The notes under the pieces: model-generated
What the model saw: the letters and a program-made list of their open reading frames with translations, nothing else
The model's database searches: none
What the model was told of the DNA's origin: nothing
Origin: an uncultured Campylobacter sp.
GTDB taxonomy: Bacteria > Campylobacterota > Campylobacteria > Campylobacterales > Campylobacteraceae
Length of the DNA stretch: 64,000 nucleotides
Direction: 5' to 3'
NCBI GenBank assembly: GCA_900539505.1
Contig: UQCL01000001.1
Coordinates: forward strand, 1-64,000
Translations under genes and position numbers: made by a program
Shown: in pieces, positions 25,494-34,183 of the stretch
Layout: each line of letters opens with the position of its first letter
How positions within the stretch are numbered: the first letter of the stretch is position 1

Positions 25494-27242
25494 CTATTTA
25501 CCGAGGCAAAAATTGCTAAACATTTCGTCTAAAATTTCATCTCTCTCAAATGGACGTGAAATACGTGCAATCGCCTCAATCGCGCGATTTATCTCAAATG
25601 CAAAAAGCTCAAGCTCGCCGCAAGCTAGGCGCTCGCTCGCGTTTTTAAGAGCCGCAAGCGCGCTCTCGCAAGATAGAATTTGCCGCTCATTGCTTAGCAT
25701 AAGGCCATCGAAATTTTGAGAATTTAAGTAGCTCTCAAGCGCGGTTAAAATTTTATCCACGCCCTCGTTTGCAGAAATTTCAAGCGGCGCAAAAATGGAA
25801 TTCGCTTGGGTAGTTTGCCCAGCGGAATTTATTGCAGAGCTACTAGGCGCGATGGAATTTGCAGAATTTTGTTTGGAATCATCCTGAGTAAAATTCTCCG
25901 CAGCACAGCTTGCAGTAGCGCGCTCGGTATTTGGCGACGCTAGTCCCGCTTTTGCGGCAAAATTCTGTTCCTTTGGATTTATGGAATTCGCAAGAGCTAT
26001 TTGGCTTGTAGGCGCGGAATTCGTGAAAATAGAATTTTGCGCGTTTAAGTCACGCTTTAAATTTTTAGCTTTTAAATTCTGCGCGTAGGAATTTAAAGAA
26101 GCGTCGCAGGTCCGACTTTGCTTTAAATTTTCGGCTGTGAAATTCTCTGATATGGGATTTTCGGCTGCGAAATTTTCTGCAGAAAAAGCCTCTAAATCCT
26201 CGTCAAGATCCTCCGCGCTAGGATGAAATTTACGCGGCAAGTCGCATTTATTTAAAACGTAGATGATTTTTTTGCTTTTTTGTTCGCGCAATATTTTTAG
26301 GATCTGCGCGTCCTCGGCGCCCCATTCGCGGCTTGCGTCAAACACTGCCAAAATCACGTCTGCCTCGCTTGCAGCGCGAAGCGAATATGAAATGCCGATA
26401 CTTTCGAGCTTTGAGCCGCCGTGTCTGATACCTGCGGTATCGACTATACGGATTAGATGAGTGCCTATCTGCAGGCTTTCTTCGATGAGATCGCGCGTAG
26501 TGCCCGCCTCGTCGCTAACAATAGCGCGACTAAAGCTCAGCATAGAATTTAAAATGCTTGATTTACCGACATTAGGCTTACCCACAATCGCTACTTTAAA
26601 GCCCTCGATCAACCCCTTGCGGCTGCGGCTTATGCGGGTGATTTTTCCCAGGCTTTTTATATTTTCATCCAGCATCTTTTGCGAGCTTTGCAGCACGTCA
26701 GAAGGCAGATCATCCTCCGCGTAATCGATGCAAACCTCGACAAAAGCTAGCGTCTTAACCAGAGCCGCGCGCAGATTTGCGACGAAGTCTGCTAGCTCGC
26801 CGCGCAGGTTTCTAGCTAAAATTTTAGCCGCACTTTGCGAGCGCGAATTAATCAGATCGCTTATGGCTTCGGCTTTGCTAAGATCCATTTTGCCGTTTAA
26901 AAACGCTCGCTTACTAAACTCACCCGGATTTGCTATGCGCGCACCCAGAGCCAGCACGGCATCTAACGCCAAGGATGAAGCCGTAAAGCCGCCGTGGGTC
27001 TGCACTTCTACGACATCCTCGCCGGTAAAGCTATGCGGAGCCTTAAAATATATCAAAATCGCCTCGCCGAACGCTTCGCCGCTCGCGTCAAAAAGATTTA
27101 CAAGCGTGGCATAGCGAGGGCGCAAAGAACTGCGATGTGAAAGGCTTAGAGCGATAGATAGCGCTTCCTCGCCTGAAATTCTAACTATGCAAATTCCGCC
27201 GATGCCGTGAGCCGTAGCGATAGCGGCGATAGTCTCGCTCAC
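25494..27242 (-). CDS. mnmE: tRNA modification GTPase MnmE with a 145-residue insertion in its G domain
   Basis: With MnmG it installs the (carboxy)aminomethyl group on U34 of certain tRNAs. 582 residues against ~450 usual. The N-terminal THF-binding domain starts IAAIATAHGIGGICIVRISG; G1 is GKPNVGKSS (221-229), the switch region DEAGTTRD (244-251), G3 DTAG, G4 NKCD (331-334), and the C-terminus keeps CLGK with the catalytic Cys. Between G4 and the G5-like SANEG (490-494) lies a low-complexity block (about 341-485) with repeats AENFAAENPI/SENFTAENLK and three ANSI units. It follows jag by 2 nt. Enzyme assignment certain; effect of the insertion unknown. Confidence 0.96.
   Translation of the reverse strand: MSETIAAIATAHGIGGICIVRISGEEALSIALSLSHRSSLRPRYATLVNLFDASGEAFGEAILIYFKAPHSFTGEDVVEVQTHGGFTASSLALDAVLALGARIANPGEFSKRAFLNGKMDLSKAEAISDLINSRSQSAAKILARNLRGELADFVANLRAALVKTLAFVEVCIDYAEDDLPSDVLQSSQKMLDENIKSLGKITRISRSRKGLIEGFKVAIVGKPNVGKSSILNSMLSFSRAIVSDEAGTTRDLIEESLQIGTHLIRIVDTAGIRHGGSKLESIGISYSLRAASEADVILAVFDASREWGAEDAQILKILREQKSKKIIYVLNKCDLPRKFHPSAEDLDEDLEAFSAENFAAENPISENFTAENLKQSRTCDASLNSYAQNLKAKNLKRDLNAQNSIFTNSAPTSQIALANSINPKEQNFAAKAGLASPNTERATASCAAENFTQDDSKQNSANSIAPSSSAINSAGQTTQANSIFAPLEISANEGVDKILTALESYLNSQNFDGLMLSNERQILSCESALAALKNASERLACGELELFAFEINRAIEAIARISRPFERDEILDEMFSNFCLGK
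25788..26222 (-). repeat. Low-complexity insertion in mnmE with degenerate ~30-bp periodicity
   Basis: Codes for the G-domain insertion of MnmE. TCGGCTG (plus strand) recurs at 26131 and 26161, exactly 30 bp apart, within two related units. Asn-Ser/Asn-Phe dipeptides recur about every 9-12 residues through the block, and the coding motif GCRAATTCCAT (ANSI) appears three times. Confidence 0.75.
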
Positions 27243-27244
27243 GA

Positions 27245-28000
27245 TTAGCTTTTTTCGTCTACGATGACGATTTTGCCGCTACGCGTGGATTTGATGCCCA
27301 CGAAACGATCTGGATATGCTTGTTTTAGCTTGTCGGCTACGATTTTGATAAATGCACCGTCAAAAGCCTTCGTGACGATACGCTCATTTCCGGAGCGCTC
27401 TACGAGTGCATTTACATAAGAATCGATAAATCGTTCTTGATTTTGTAAAAATTCCGCGATTTCAAAAACCACAGCAAGATCGTATCTGATGCTGATCCAG
27501 TTGTAAATCATATACGAAAGTGCCTTGTAGCGGTGTCCTTCTTTGCCTATCAAAAGCGCGCTATCCTCGCCTTGCAGCTTGATATAGACGGTATTTTCGT
27601 CGATTTTGCTAACATCGCTAACTTCGATATTAAACTCGCTTGATCTAAAAAGTGCAGATAGCTTCTCTTTGATATCGGATAAAATTTTATCCGTCACAAC
27701 GCCCTTTTGCTTTTCTTTGCGATGTTTAGAATGCGTGGCGCGCGGATTTTGCGGCTCTGATTTATCGCTCTGCTTTTTCTCTGCTTTGCCGGTTTTGCTT
27801 TGAGAGGCGTTAAATTCCGGATTTTCGCTAAATTTTTCCCCTTCCAAAACCGCTTCTATAATAGCATTTTTTTTAAAAAAGCCCAAAAATCCGCCGCTTG
27901 GATGCTGCAAGACGCGCACGTTAAGCTGCGTTACCGAGCATCCAAGCTCAGCTGCTGCTTTATTATATGCGTCTTTTAAATTTTCTGCCTCAATTATCAT
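27245..28000 (-). CDS. jag: Jag/KhpB RNA-binding protein
   Basis: A 251-residue RNA-binding protein. The Jag-N domain is at residues 1-53 (IIEAENLKDAYNKAAAELGCS, HPSGGFLGFFKKNAIIEA), followed by a basic linker (about 60-100). A KH-like domain has LLIGKEGHRYKALSYMIYNW and an R3H-like tail has ERFIDSYVNALVERSGNERIVTKAFDG. It overlaps yidC by ATGA. The yidC-jag-mnmE order is classic. Confidence 0.92.
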   Translation of the reverse strand: MIIEAENLKDAYNKAAAELGCSVTQLNVRVLQHPSGGFLGFFKKNAIIEAVLEGEKFSENPEFNASQSKTGKAEKKQSDKSEPQNPRATHSKHRKEKQKGVVTDKILSDIKEKLSALFRSSEFNIEVSDVSKIDENTVYIKLQGEDSALLIGKEGHRYKALSYMIYNWISIRYDLAVVFEIAEFLQNQERFIDSYVNALVERSGNERIVTKAFDGAFIKIVADKLKQAYPDRFVGIKSTRSGKIVIVDEKS

Positions 28001-29640
28001 GATTTTTTCTCCGCTATTTGAGCTTGTTTATGCCTAGCAAAGGCTTTATTAATGACATATTGCTGGATAATGGAGCAGAAATTATTTACCGTCCAGTATA
28101 GCGTAAGACCAGCAGGGAACATTACAAAAAATACCGTAAAAATAAGAGGCAAGAATTTCATCATCTTCTCTTGCATCGGATCGGTAAATGTAGTCGGCGT
28201 AATTTTTTGCTGCAAAAACATCAAAATTCCCATCGTAATCGGCAGGATGTAATATGGGTCTTTAAGCGACAGATCGTGGATCCACAGCGCCCACTCCGCG
28301 CCCTTTAGCTCGATCGCATTAAGCAGCACGCGGTAGATCGCGAAAAATACCGGTATCTGAAGCAGGATCGGTAAGCAGCCACCCATCGGATTGGCGCCGT
28401 TTTTCTTATACAGATCCATCATATGCATCTGCAGCTTCTGCTTATCGTCCTTATATTTCTCCTGAAGCTCCTTCATCTTAGGCGCCAGATCTTTTAGCTT
28501 ATTCATAGATAGCATTCCCTTGTAACTTAGCGGGAATAAGATTAGGCGGATGATGAGCGTAAGAACTACGATCGACCAGCCCCAGTTACCGATATAGCCG
28601 TGCAGCCAGTTTAGAAATTTAAACATCGGGCGGGCGATGAAGGTAAACCAGCCGTATTCGATAATGTGCGTAAGAGCAGGATTTATCGAGCTTAGCGTTG
28701 CGTGATCTTTCGCGCCGATATAGCCCGTAAGACTAAGATCGCCGTCTGAGCCTATGAAAACCTGCGAAATTTTATCTGCGTCAGTCACGGTCGCATTCAA
28801 ACTCTCTCCGTAAAATAGCGTCGTATAATAACGATCCGAGCTCGCAGCGATATTTGCGCCACTTATTCGCTCATTTTTATCCACATCGCCGTCTTTAAAA
28901 ATTTCTACGCTTTCGCTTATAGCTTGCGAGCTCGTAAAAAATGAAGCGATTTTATCTGAAATTCCAGCTTCGCCCGGTTTTCCAACGATGACGCCGTGAA
29001 CCGTATAGCTATCTACTTCTACGTTCGGGCGCGAGCCAGGAGTGATGAAATAAGGTGCGCTGCCGTTTAATTTAACATCCAGCTTGTAGCTGCCGTTCGG
29101 GAAAAAGGTCAAATTTTTAGTTATAGTTACCGAGCCCAAATTTTGACTTAAGCTCACGCTAGCTTCGCCGTTTCGCACGTCTAGCTCGCTAGATGAAGCG
29201 CTATAAGGAGTATCGAAAGCCATCGCGTTTAACGCCGCGTCCTCGAAGCGCATCTCAAGCGGTTTAGAATGTGATTTAGGATCAATTAAATTTATCGCAT
29301 CGCCGTTTTCGTCACGGAATTTAGCATCGTTTAGTATATACGAGCTTATGCGACCAAGCCCGTCGATCGTAAAATTCGCTTCTTTGCCAACCACGCGCAC
29401 TAACGGTGCAGAGATGGAATTCGCGGTATTTAAATTTGCTCCCTGCGCGCTCACGCCATCGGCGGAAGTTTGCGGAGCGGACTTGGCAGCATTTTTTTGA
29501 GCGATTTGCGCCGCGGTTGCGTTTGCCTCCATTGCGGCGCGAATTTTTGATAAATAAAAATGATCGTAAGCTACAAAAAATATGAGCGCAGTTGCTATTG
29601 CGATAGCAAGGCGCTTTGATTGAGGTAGTTTATCCAGCAC
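27997..29640 (-). CDS. yidC: Membrane protein insertase YidC
   Basis: Inserts and folds inner-membrane proteins, alone or with SecYEG. 547 residues: N-terminal helix (about 10-28), a periplasmic beta-super-sandwich domain, and the C-terminal five-helix insertase domain (WGWSIVVLTLIIRLILFPLSYKGM onward, with the conserved Arg in this helix, then NPMGGCLPILLQIPVFFAIYRVL). The linker after the first helix is low-complexity and contains ANSISAP, like the ANSI units in the mnmE insertion. The start is GTG, overlapping the yidD stop as TAGTG. Confidence 0.95.
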   Translation of the reverse strand: MLDKLPQSKRLAIAIATALIFFVAYDHFYLSKIRAAMEANATAAQIAQKNAAKSAPQTSADGVSAQGANLNTANSISAPLVRVVGKEANFTIDGLGRISSYILNDAKFRDENGDAINLIDPKSHSKPLEMRFEDAALNAMAFDTPYSASSSELDVRNGEASVSLSQNLGSVTITKNLTFFPNGSYKLDVKLNGSAPYFITPGSRPNVEVDSYTVHGVIVGKPGEAGISDKIASFFTSSQAISESVEIFKDGDVDKNERISGANIAASSDRYYTTLFYGESLNATVTDADKISQVFIGSDGDLSLTGYIGAKDHATLSSINPALTHIIEYGWFTFIARPMFKFLNWLHGYIGNWGWSIVVLTLIIRLILFPLSYKGMLSMNKLKDLAPKMKELQEKYKDDKQKLQMHMMDLYKKNGANPMGGCLPILLQIPVFFAIYRVLLNAIELKGAEWALWIHDLSLKDPYYILPITMGILMFLQQKITPTTFTDPMQEKMMKFLPLIFTVFFVMFPAGLTLYWTVNNFCSIIQQYVINKAFARHKQAQIAEKKS

Positions 29641-29984
29641 TATTTCTCTCCTGCTAGTATGATATAGTATCTATTTTTTTTATATGGTATAAACCAAAGC
29701 TTAAATTTCTCCGCGCGCGCGTTAAAGCCGCCTTCACAGGCTTTTGAAAATACGCAAAATTTGAAATTTCGCGCGATTATCGGATAATCTATGCCGCCGC
29801 TAAAGAGCGGATTGCATCTTAAAATTCTAGCCGTTACAGCACAGAGCGCGCCAAAGACGCCGTTAAACTTAAACTCATAAAGCGCGTATTCCGAACAGCT
29901 CGGATAATAACGGCAACAGCGTGGCAGCAAAGGCGAAATAAATTTTCGATAAAACCCGATCGCGGCTATAAAAAATTCCTTCAT
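29640..29984 (-). CDS. yidD: Membrane protein insertion efficiency factor YidD
   Basis: A 114-residue member of the YidD family: FYRKFISPLLPRCCRYYPSCSEYALYEF carries the conserved basic/cysteine pattern (RCCRYYPSCSxY), and GALCAVTARILRCNPLFSGGIDYP is the second signature. The C-terminal 35 residues are longer than in E. coli. It overlaps rnpA by 4 nt and shares its last base with the yidC GTG. Confidence 0.93.
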   Translation of the reverse strand: MKEFFIAAIGFYRKFISPLLPRCCRYYPSCSEYALYEFKFNGVFGALCAVTARILRCNPLFSGGIDYPIIARNFKFCVFSKACEGGFNARAEKFKLWFIPYKKNRYYIILAGEK

Positions 29985-30316
29985 TTTGCCGCTCCGATCT
30001 TTTTAAACGCCCATTTTAAATTTCGTTCCAGCTCGCTAAAACTCATATCGATCATCTGTTTTTTCGCGATCAGTATAAAAATGCCGCTATCGATGGAATT
30101 CTGCTGATTATAAAACGCGGTGCGCAAACGTCTTTTGGCGCGGTTTCGCGTGACCGAGTTGCCTATTTTTTTACTGGCGACCGCGCTAAATTTACGCTGC
30201 TCGCTAGCCAAAAAATAGACGACGGCGCATTCGCAATGCCACTTCGCCCCGTTTTTATAAACATCCGAAAAAACTCTACTGTCGCTTACCGCAGCGAACT
30301 CGCCTACGCAGCCAAT
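29981..30316 (-). CDS. rnpA: RNase P protein component, probably with an AUU start
   Basis: Protein subunit of RNase P, which matures tRNA 5' ends. Family sequence is continuous through RVFSDVYKNGAKWHCECAVVYFL and the RNR motif (KKIGNSVTRNRAKRRLRTAF). In this frame there is no ATG, GTG or TTG between the in-frame stop at 30329-30331 and the TTG at 30209-30211, and that TTG would delete the first helix. ATT at 30314-30316 follows AGGCAGAAGAAG and gives 111 residues, the normal size. I therefore infer AUU initiation; a base error or another start cannot be excluded. The 5' end overlaps rpmH by 13 nt. Confidence 0.8.
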   Translation of the reverse strand: MGCVGEFAAVSDSRVFSDVYKNGAKWHCECAVVYFLASEQRKFSAVASKKIGNSVTRNRAKRRLRTAFYNQQNSIDSGIFILIAKKQMIDMSFSELERNLKWAFKKIGAAK

Positions 30317-30438
30317 CTTCTTCTGCCTTTAGCGCGTCTTGCGCTTAAAACTCTGCGACCGTTTTTTGTTTTCATACGGACGCGAAAGCCGTGAGTGCGC
30401 TTTTTAGGGGTATTGTGAGGTTGGTACGTTCTTTTCAT
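30304..30438 (-). CDS. rpmH: 50S ribosomal protein L34
   Basis: A 44-residue protein: MKRTYQPHNTPKKRTHGF, then RVRMKTKNGRRVLSARRAK and GRRRLAA. This is a full-length L34. AAAGGAACAGTT precedes the ATG. First gene of the rpmH-rnpA-yidD-yidC-jag-mnmE cluster; the rnpA start region overlaps its last codons. Confidence 0.97.
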   Translation of the reverse strand: MKRTYQPHNTPKKRTHGFRVRMKTKNGRRVLSARRAKGRRRLAA

Positions 30439-30470
30439 AACTGTTCCTTTAAGAAAATGTAAAGCGGAGA

Positions 30471-30477
30471 TTTTATA
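30471..30477 (-). promoter_or_regulatory. Probable -10 element of the rpmH promoter
   Basis: On the minus strand TATAAAA lies 33 nt upstream of the rpmH ATG in a T-rich setting. Campylobacter sigma-70 promoters depend mainly on a -10 box with T-rich upstream DNA, so this is a reasonable call. Confidence 0.45.
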
Positions 30478-30513
30478 GAAACTTTACTTAAAAACCGATA
30501 AACAAAAGCAGCC

Positions 30514-30867
30514 CTAGCGCCGATAAGCGTCGCCTTGCAGCTTTTTACGGCGCAGTTTTAAGTCTTGCTCATTTTTATTGTTTCGCTCCTTGATATCTTG
30601 CATCGGCTGTTTTTTCATCGAAAAATCATCGTGATCACCTACGCCTTTTGATTCACGTTGCAAATTATTTTGCAGGCTTTGCCGATCTAATTCATTTTTT
30701 TGACGATTTAGCATAATTTCATTATGGTTTTTCTCAAATTCTGATTGTTTATCGTTCGCAACGTAAGCGCTGGCGCTAAGGCTTACTGCACCATCTTGTG
30801 CGCTTAACGCCGTGGAATCAGCAAATATAGCGCCGCAAAGCAGCCAAAATATCAAAGCCTTTTTCAT
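30514..30867 (-). CDS. Small secreted hypothetical protein after the MacAB-TolC genes
   Basis: A 117-residue protein with a signal peptide (MKKALIFWLLCGAIFADSTA, cleavage near 18-22). The mature part is highly charged, Gln/Asn/Lys-rich and probably helical or coiled (HNEIMLNRQKNELDRQSLQNNL). No known family. Its ATG overlaps the TolC-like gene's TGA, so it is the fourth gene of the exporter operon and may be a periplasmic accessory. Confidence 0.65.
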   Translation of the reverse strand: MKKALIFWLLCGAIFADSTALSAQDGAVSLSASAYVANDKQSEFEKNHNEIMLNRQKNELDRQSLQNNLQRESKGVGDHDDFSMKKQPMQDIKERNNKNEQDLKLRRKKLQGDAYRR

Positions 30868-32222
30868 TTGCGTTTAAATTTACCTGCCATCGCGCGATAG
30901 ATCGCCGCCTCGTTTTGAAGCGTCAAATATCTTTGATTTAGCTCGTTTATCTTAGCGTTTACGGCATCGGTGCGGGCTTCTAGCATATCCTTTAGCTCGC
31001 TTGAGCCTGCTTCGTATTTCGCGGCGTAAAGATCGGCAATGCGCGCCTTTTCGTCATAGGCGGCACTTAAATTTTTAAGGCTAGCCAGATTGATCTGATA
31101 AATTCTATATAAATTTAGCACCTCATTCGTAGCGTTAGAGAGCGTCTGTTCGTAATTTACGACGTTTTTTCGAAAAGCGATCTCCGAAATTTTAAGGCGG
31201 TTTTCAACCCTCGCATAATCCAAAAACGGCAAACTTATGCTTACGTTGCCGCTTAAAAAATTTAGCTTGAAGCTATCGTTAGCGCTCACGCCTTGCCCGT
31301 TAGTAAGCCCTGCGCCTAAATTTACGCTAGGAAAGAAATTTAACTTAGCGGTCTGTTCGTCGTAAAAGCTGGAATTTAGCCTAGCGATCGCAGCTCTAAT
31401 GTCGGGGCGGTTAGCAAGCGCTGTGTAAGGTACATTTAGATCAACGCCTTGGAATTCTATGGAATTTATCGAATCTGTGTTATCATCAAATTGCAAGCTG
31501 GAGGAGATGAGATTTCTCATATATTTATGATTATCCTCAATATTTTTTTGAATGCTTAATACCTTGTTTTCAAGCCCTAGAATAGAATTTTGAATCTGCC
31601 TGTAATCAAGCTGTTCGGACTTGCCGTAGTCGTATTTGGCCTTGATTATCTTTTCGATCTCTCGGTAATCGCTTAAATTCTGTTTTGTCCATTTTAGCGA
31701 ATCGTTTAGATAAAGCATCTCGAAATACCCGCTTACGACGGAATTTATAAGAGTCAGGCGAGTATTTTCAAGGTCAAACTCGCTGGCTTTAGCGTTCCAG
31801 CCCTCGGCATTTACCGCCGAGCGGATCTTGCCGAAAAGATCAAGCTCATAGCTTACGTTAAAACCAGAGCTATAGGTTTTGTTCCAGTTCGAGCCGGTGC
31901 TTATGTCGCGATTAGCGCCCGCACTCCACGAGCTACTTAGCGTAGGAAAAAGATCAGCCCTACTTAGCCCTAAATTTGCATAAGCACTCTCAACGTTTAA
32001 AGCCGCTGTTTTTAGATCGTAGTTATTCGCAAGAGCTTGATCTACAAGCTTATTTAGGTATGATTCGCCATATTTTTTATACCACAGCGTATCGATTTCA
32101 TAGCTTGCATTTTCGTCCTTGAAATGCTCTACAGGTTTAAATTCGACCTCACTTTGATTTGAGGCACAACCGCCGATAAAAACAGCTAAAACGCCGCTTA
32201 AAATTACTTTGGAATTTATCAT
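30864..32222 (-). CDS. TolC-like outer membrane efflux lipoprotein (NodT type)
   Basis: A 452-residue outer-membrane factor. Lipobox IGGC (Cys19) anchors it; two OEP repeats follow (ANNYDLKTAALNVESAYANLGLSRADLFPTLS and the second half with RPDIRAAIARLNSSFYDEQTAKLNFFPSVNLGAG). It should form the outer duct for the MacAB pump encoded upstream, 13 nt away on the same strand. Confidence 0.92.
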   Translation of the reverse strand: MINSKVILSGVLAVFIGGCASNQSEVEFKPVEHFKDENASYEIDTLWYKKYGESYLNKLVDQALANNYDLKTAALNVESAYANLGLSRADLFPTLSSSWSAGANRDISTGSNWNKTYSSGFNVSYELDLFGKIRSAVNAEGWNAKASEFDLENTRLTLINSVVSGYFEMLYLNDSLKWTKQNLSDYREIEKIIKAKYDYGKSEQLDYRQIQNSILGLENKVLSIQKNIEDNHKYMRNLISSSLQFDDNTDSINSIEFQGVDLNVPYTALANRPDIRAAIARLNSSFYDEQTAKLNFFPSVNLGAGLTNGQGVSANDSFKLNFLSGNVSISLPFLDYARVENRLKISEIAFRKNVVNYEQTLSNATNEVLNLYRIYQINLASLKNLSAAYDEKARIADLYAAKYEAGSSELKDMLEARTDAVNAKINELNQRYLTLQNEAAIYRAMAGKFKRK

Positions 32223-32235
32223 TTTCTCTCCTTGT

Positions 32236-34170
32236 TTATTCTTGTGCTAAAGCATCTATCGGATTTAATCTGCTGGCGTTTCTTGCCGGCAAATAGCCGA
32301 AAACTATACCGATCGCAGACGACGCCGCAAAGGCAATCACGAAAGGCGCAGTAGTAAATTTCATCGCAAAATCCGGGCTTATGGTATTAAACGCAAATCC
32401 AAGCGCCAAAGCGATTAAAATTCCTAAAGCTCCGCCGAGCGAGCAAAGCAAGATCGCCTCTATCAAAAACTGCTGTAAGATATTGGATTGCTTCGCGCCG
32501 ATCGCCATTCTGATGCCGATTTCGCGCGTGCGCTCGGTAACGCTTACGAGCATGATATTCATCACTCCGATGCCGCCGACGACGAGTGAGATCACCGCGA
32601 TCGATGAGATCAGAATCGTCATCGTGCCGGTAGTGCTTTGTATTGTTTGTTTGATAGTATCTGCGTTCATCGTATGAAAATCCCGCGAGCCGTGTCTTTG
32701 AATAAGTAGCTGAGTTAGGCTCTCTTCGGCCACTTGAGTATTGACATCGTCTTTTATTTTGATGGTGATAGAGCTGATTTTTCGATTGCCCGTGATTTTA
32801 TTCATCACAGTTGAGTACGGCGCGTAAATTCTTAAATTTTCGTTGCTTCCGAAGGCGTTTTTATCCTTGCCCGAAACTCCTATGATCTTAAGTGGCTTAC
32901 CCGAAAATAAAATCGTCTTACCGATAGGATCGGAATTTTTAAAAAACGTTTTTTTAGTGTTTGGATCGATAATCGCGACGGAGGCAGAATTTTTAATATC
33001 ATCGTCGCTAAAATTTCTACCATCTTCTATATCTATGCCATTAACCGCCAAAGAATTCACGCCGCCGCCGCGTAGTTGAGCCTTGGAGCTTAAATTAGCA
33101 TATGTTGCCGTACCGCTTGCAGAAGCATTTGGTGTGGCATAATCGACGTAGGGCTGGCGCGCCAAAACTTTAGAATCGCTTATCGTAAGGGTGCTCACGA
33201 AGCCCGCACGCACGTCACCGAAATTTTTACCGGGAAAGATATCGATCGTATTGGTGCCAATTTTACGGATCTCGGATAAAATTTTCTCCTCCGAACCCTT
33301 ACCAAGAGCTACTACGCAGATAACCGAGGCGATGCCGATGATGATACCCAGCATCGTCAAAATCGATCTTAGTTTATGCGAAAATATCGCGCTAATGGAC
33401 ATTTTAAAGCTCTCGATGAGCTGATCTTTGCAAAATATAAAGGAATTTTTCGTTTTGATCTGCTCTTTTTTGCGCTCAAAAACCCGTTCCGTTTTTCTTT
33501 TATCGCTTAAAATTTTACCGTCTTTGATCTCGATGATACGATCCGCAAATTCCGCGATATGCGCATCGTGCGTGACTATGATGATGGTGTGGCCCTCTTT
33601 GTGCAGCGCCGTTAAAATTTGCATCACCGTCTCACCGCTTTTGCTATCAAGCGCGCCGGTAGGTTCGTCTGCCAAAATCACTTCGCCGCCGTTTATCAGA
33701 GCGCGGGCGATGCTTACGCGCTGCTGCTGCCCGCCGCTAAGCTTGCTCGGTAAATTTTTGATGCGATCGCCAAGCTCCAGCTTATTTAAAAGCTCCACAG
33801 CTCGTTTCGTCCGTTCGCTTGCCCCTACGCCCGCATACACCGCAGGCAGCGAGACGTTTGCGGTAGCATCCATCGTAGCGATGAGATTGTATTTTTGAAA
33901 GACGAAGCCGAATTTTTTGCTTCTAAGCGCCGCAAGCTCGTCGCCGCTTAAATTCGCGGTCTCGTGACCTTCGATCTTATAGCTTCCGCTGCTTGGCGTA
34001 TCGATGCAGCCGATTATATTCATCAGCGTCGATTTTCCACTTCCGGATTGCCCGATTATCGATATAAACTCGCCCGCTTCGATATTTAAGTTTACGTCCT
34101 TTAGTACGTGGATTTCGTTATCGCCGAGAATGAATTTTTTGTTTATATCTTTAAGCTCTAGCATCTTCAC
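32236..34170 (-). CDS. macB: MacB-type ABC transporter, fused ATPase-permease
   Basis: A 644-residue protein. The N-terminal ATPase has Walker A GQSGSGKST, signature LSGGQQQR, Walker B VILADEPTGALD and the H-loop THD. Four membrane helices belong to the MacB fold: one near residue 270 (LRSILTMLGIIIGIASVICVVALG), then a large periplasmic domain and three C-terminal helices ending PARNASRLNPIDALAQE. It drives export of macrolides, peptides or siderophores through MacA and TolC. It lies 13 nt from macA. Confidence 0.94.
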   Translation of the reverse strand: MKMLELKDINKKFILGDNEIHVLKDVNLNIEAGEFISIIGQSGSGKSTLMNIIGCIDTPSSGSYKIEGHETANLSGDELAALRSKKFGFVFQKYNLIATMDATANVSLPAVYAGVGASERTKRAVELLNKLELGDRIKNLPSKLSGGQQQRVSIARALINGGEVILADEPTGALDSKSGETVMQILTALHKEGHTIIIVTHDAHIAEFADRIIEIKDGKILSDKRKTERVFERKKEQIKTKNSFIFCKDQLIESFKMSISAIFSHKLRSILTMLGIIIGIASVICVVALGKGSEEKILSEIRKIGTNTIDIFPGKNFGDVRAGFVSTLTISDSKVLARQPYVDYATPNASASGTATYANLSSKAQLRGGGVNSLAVNGIDIEDGRNFSDDDIKNSASVAIIDPNTKKTFFKNSDPIGKTILFSGKPLKIIGVSGKDKNAFGSNENLRIYAPYSTVMNKITGNRKISSITIKIKDDVNTQVAEESLTQLLIQRHGSRDFHTMNADTIKQTIQSTTGTMTILISSIAVISLVVGGIGVMNIMLVSVTERTREIGIRMAIGAKQSNILQQFLIEAILLCSLGGALGILIALALGFAFNTISPDFAMKFTTAPFVIAFAASSAIGIVFGYLPARNASRLNPIDALAQE

Positions 34171-34183
34171 ACCATAAAATTCT

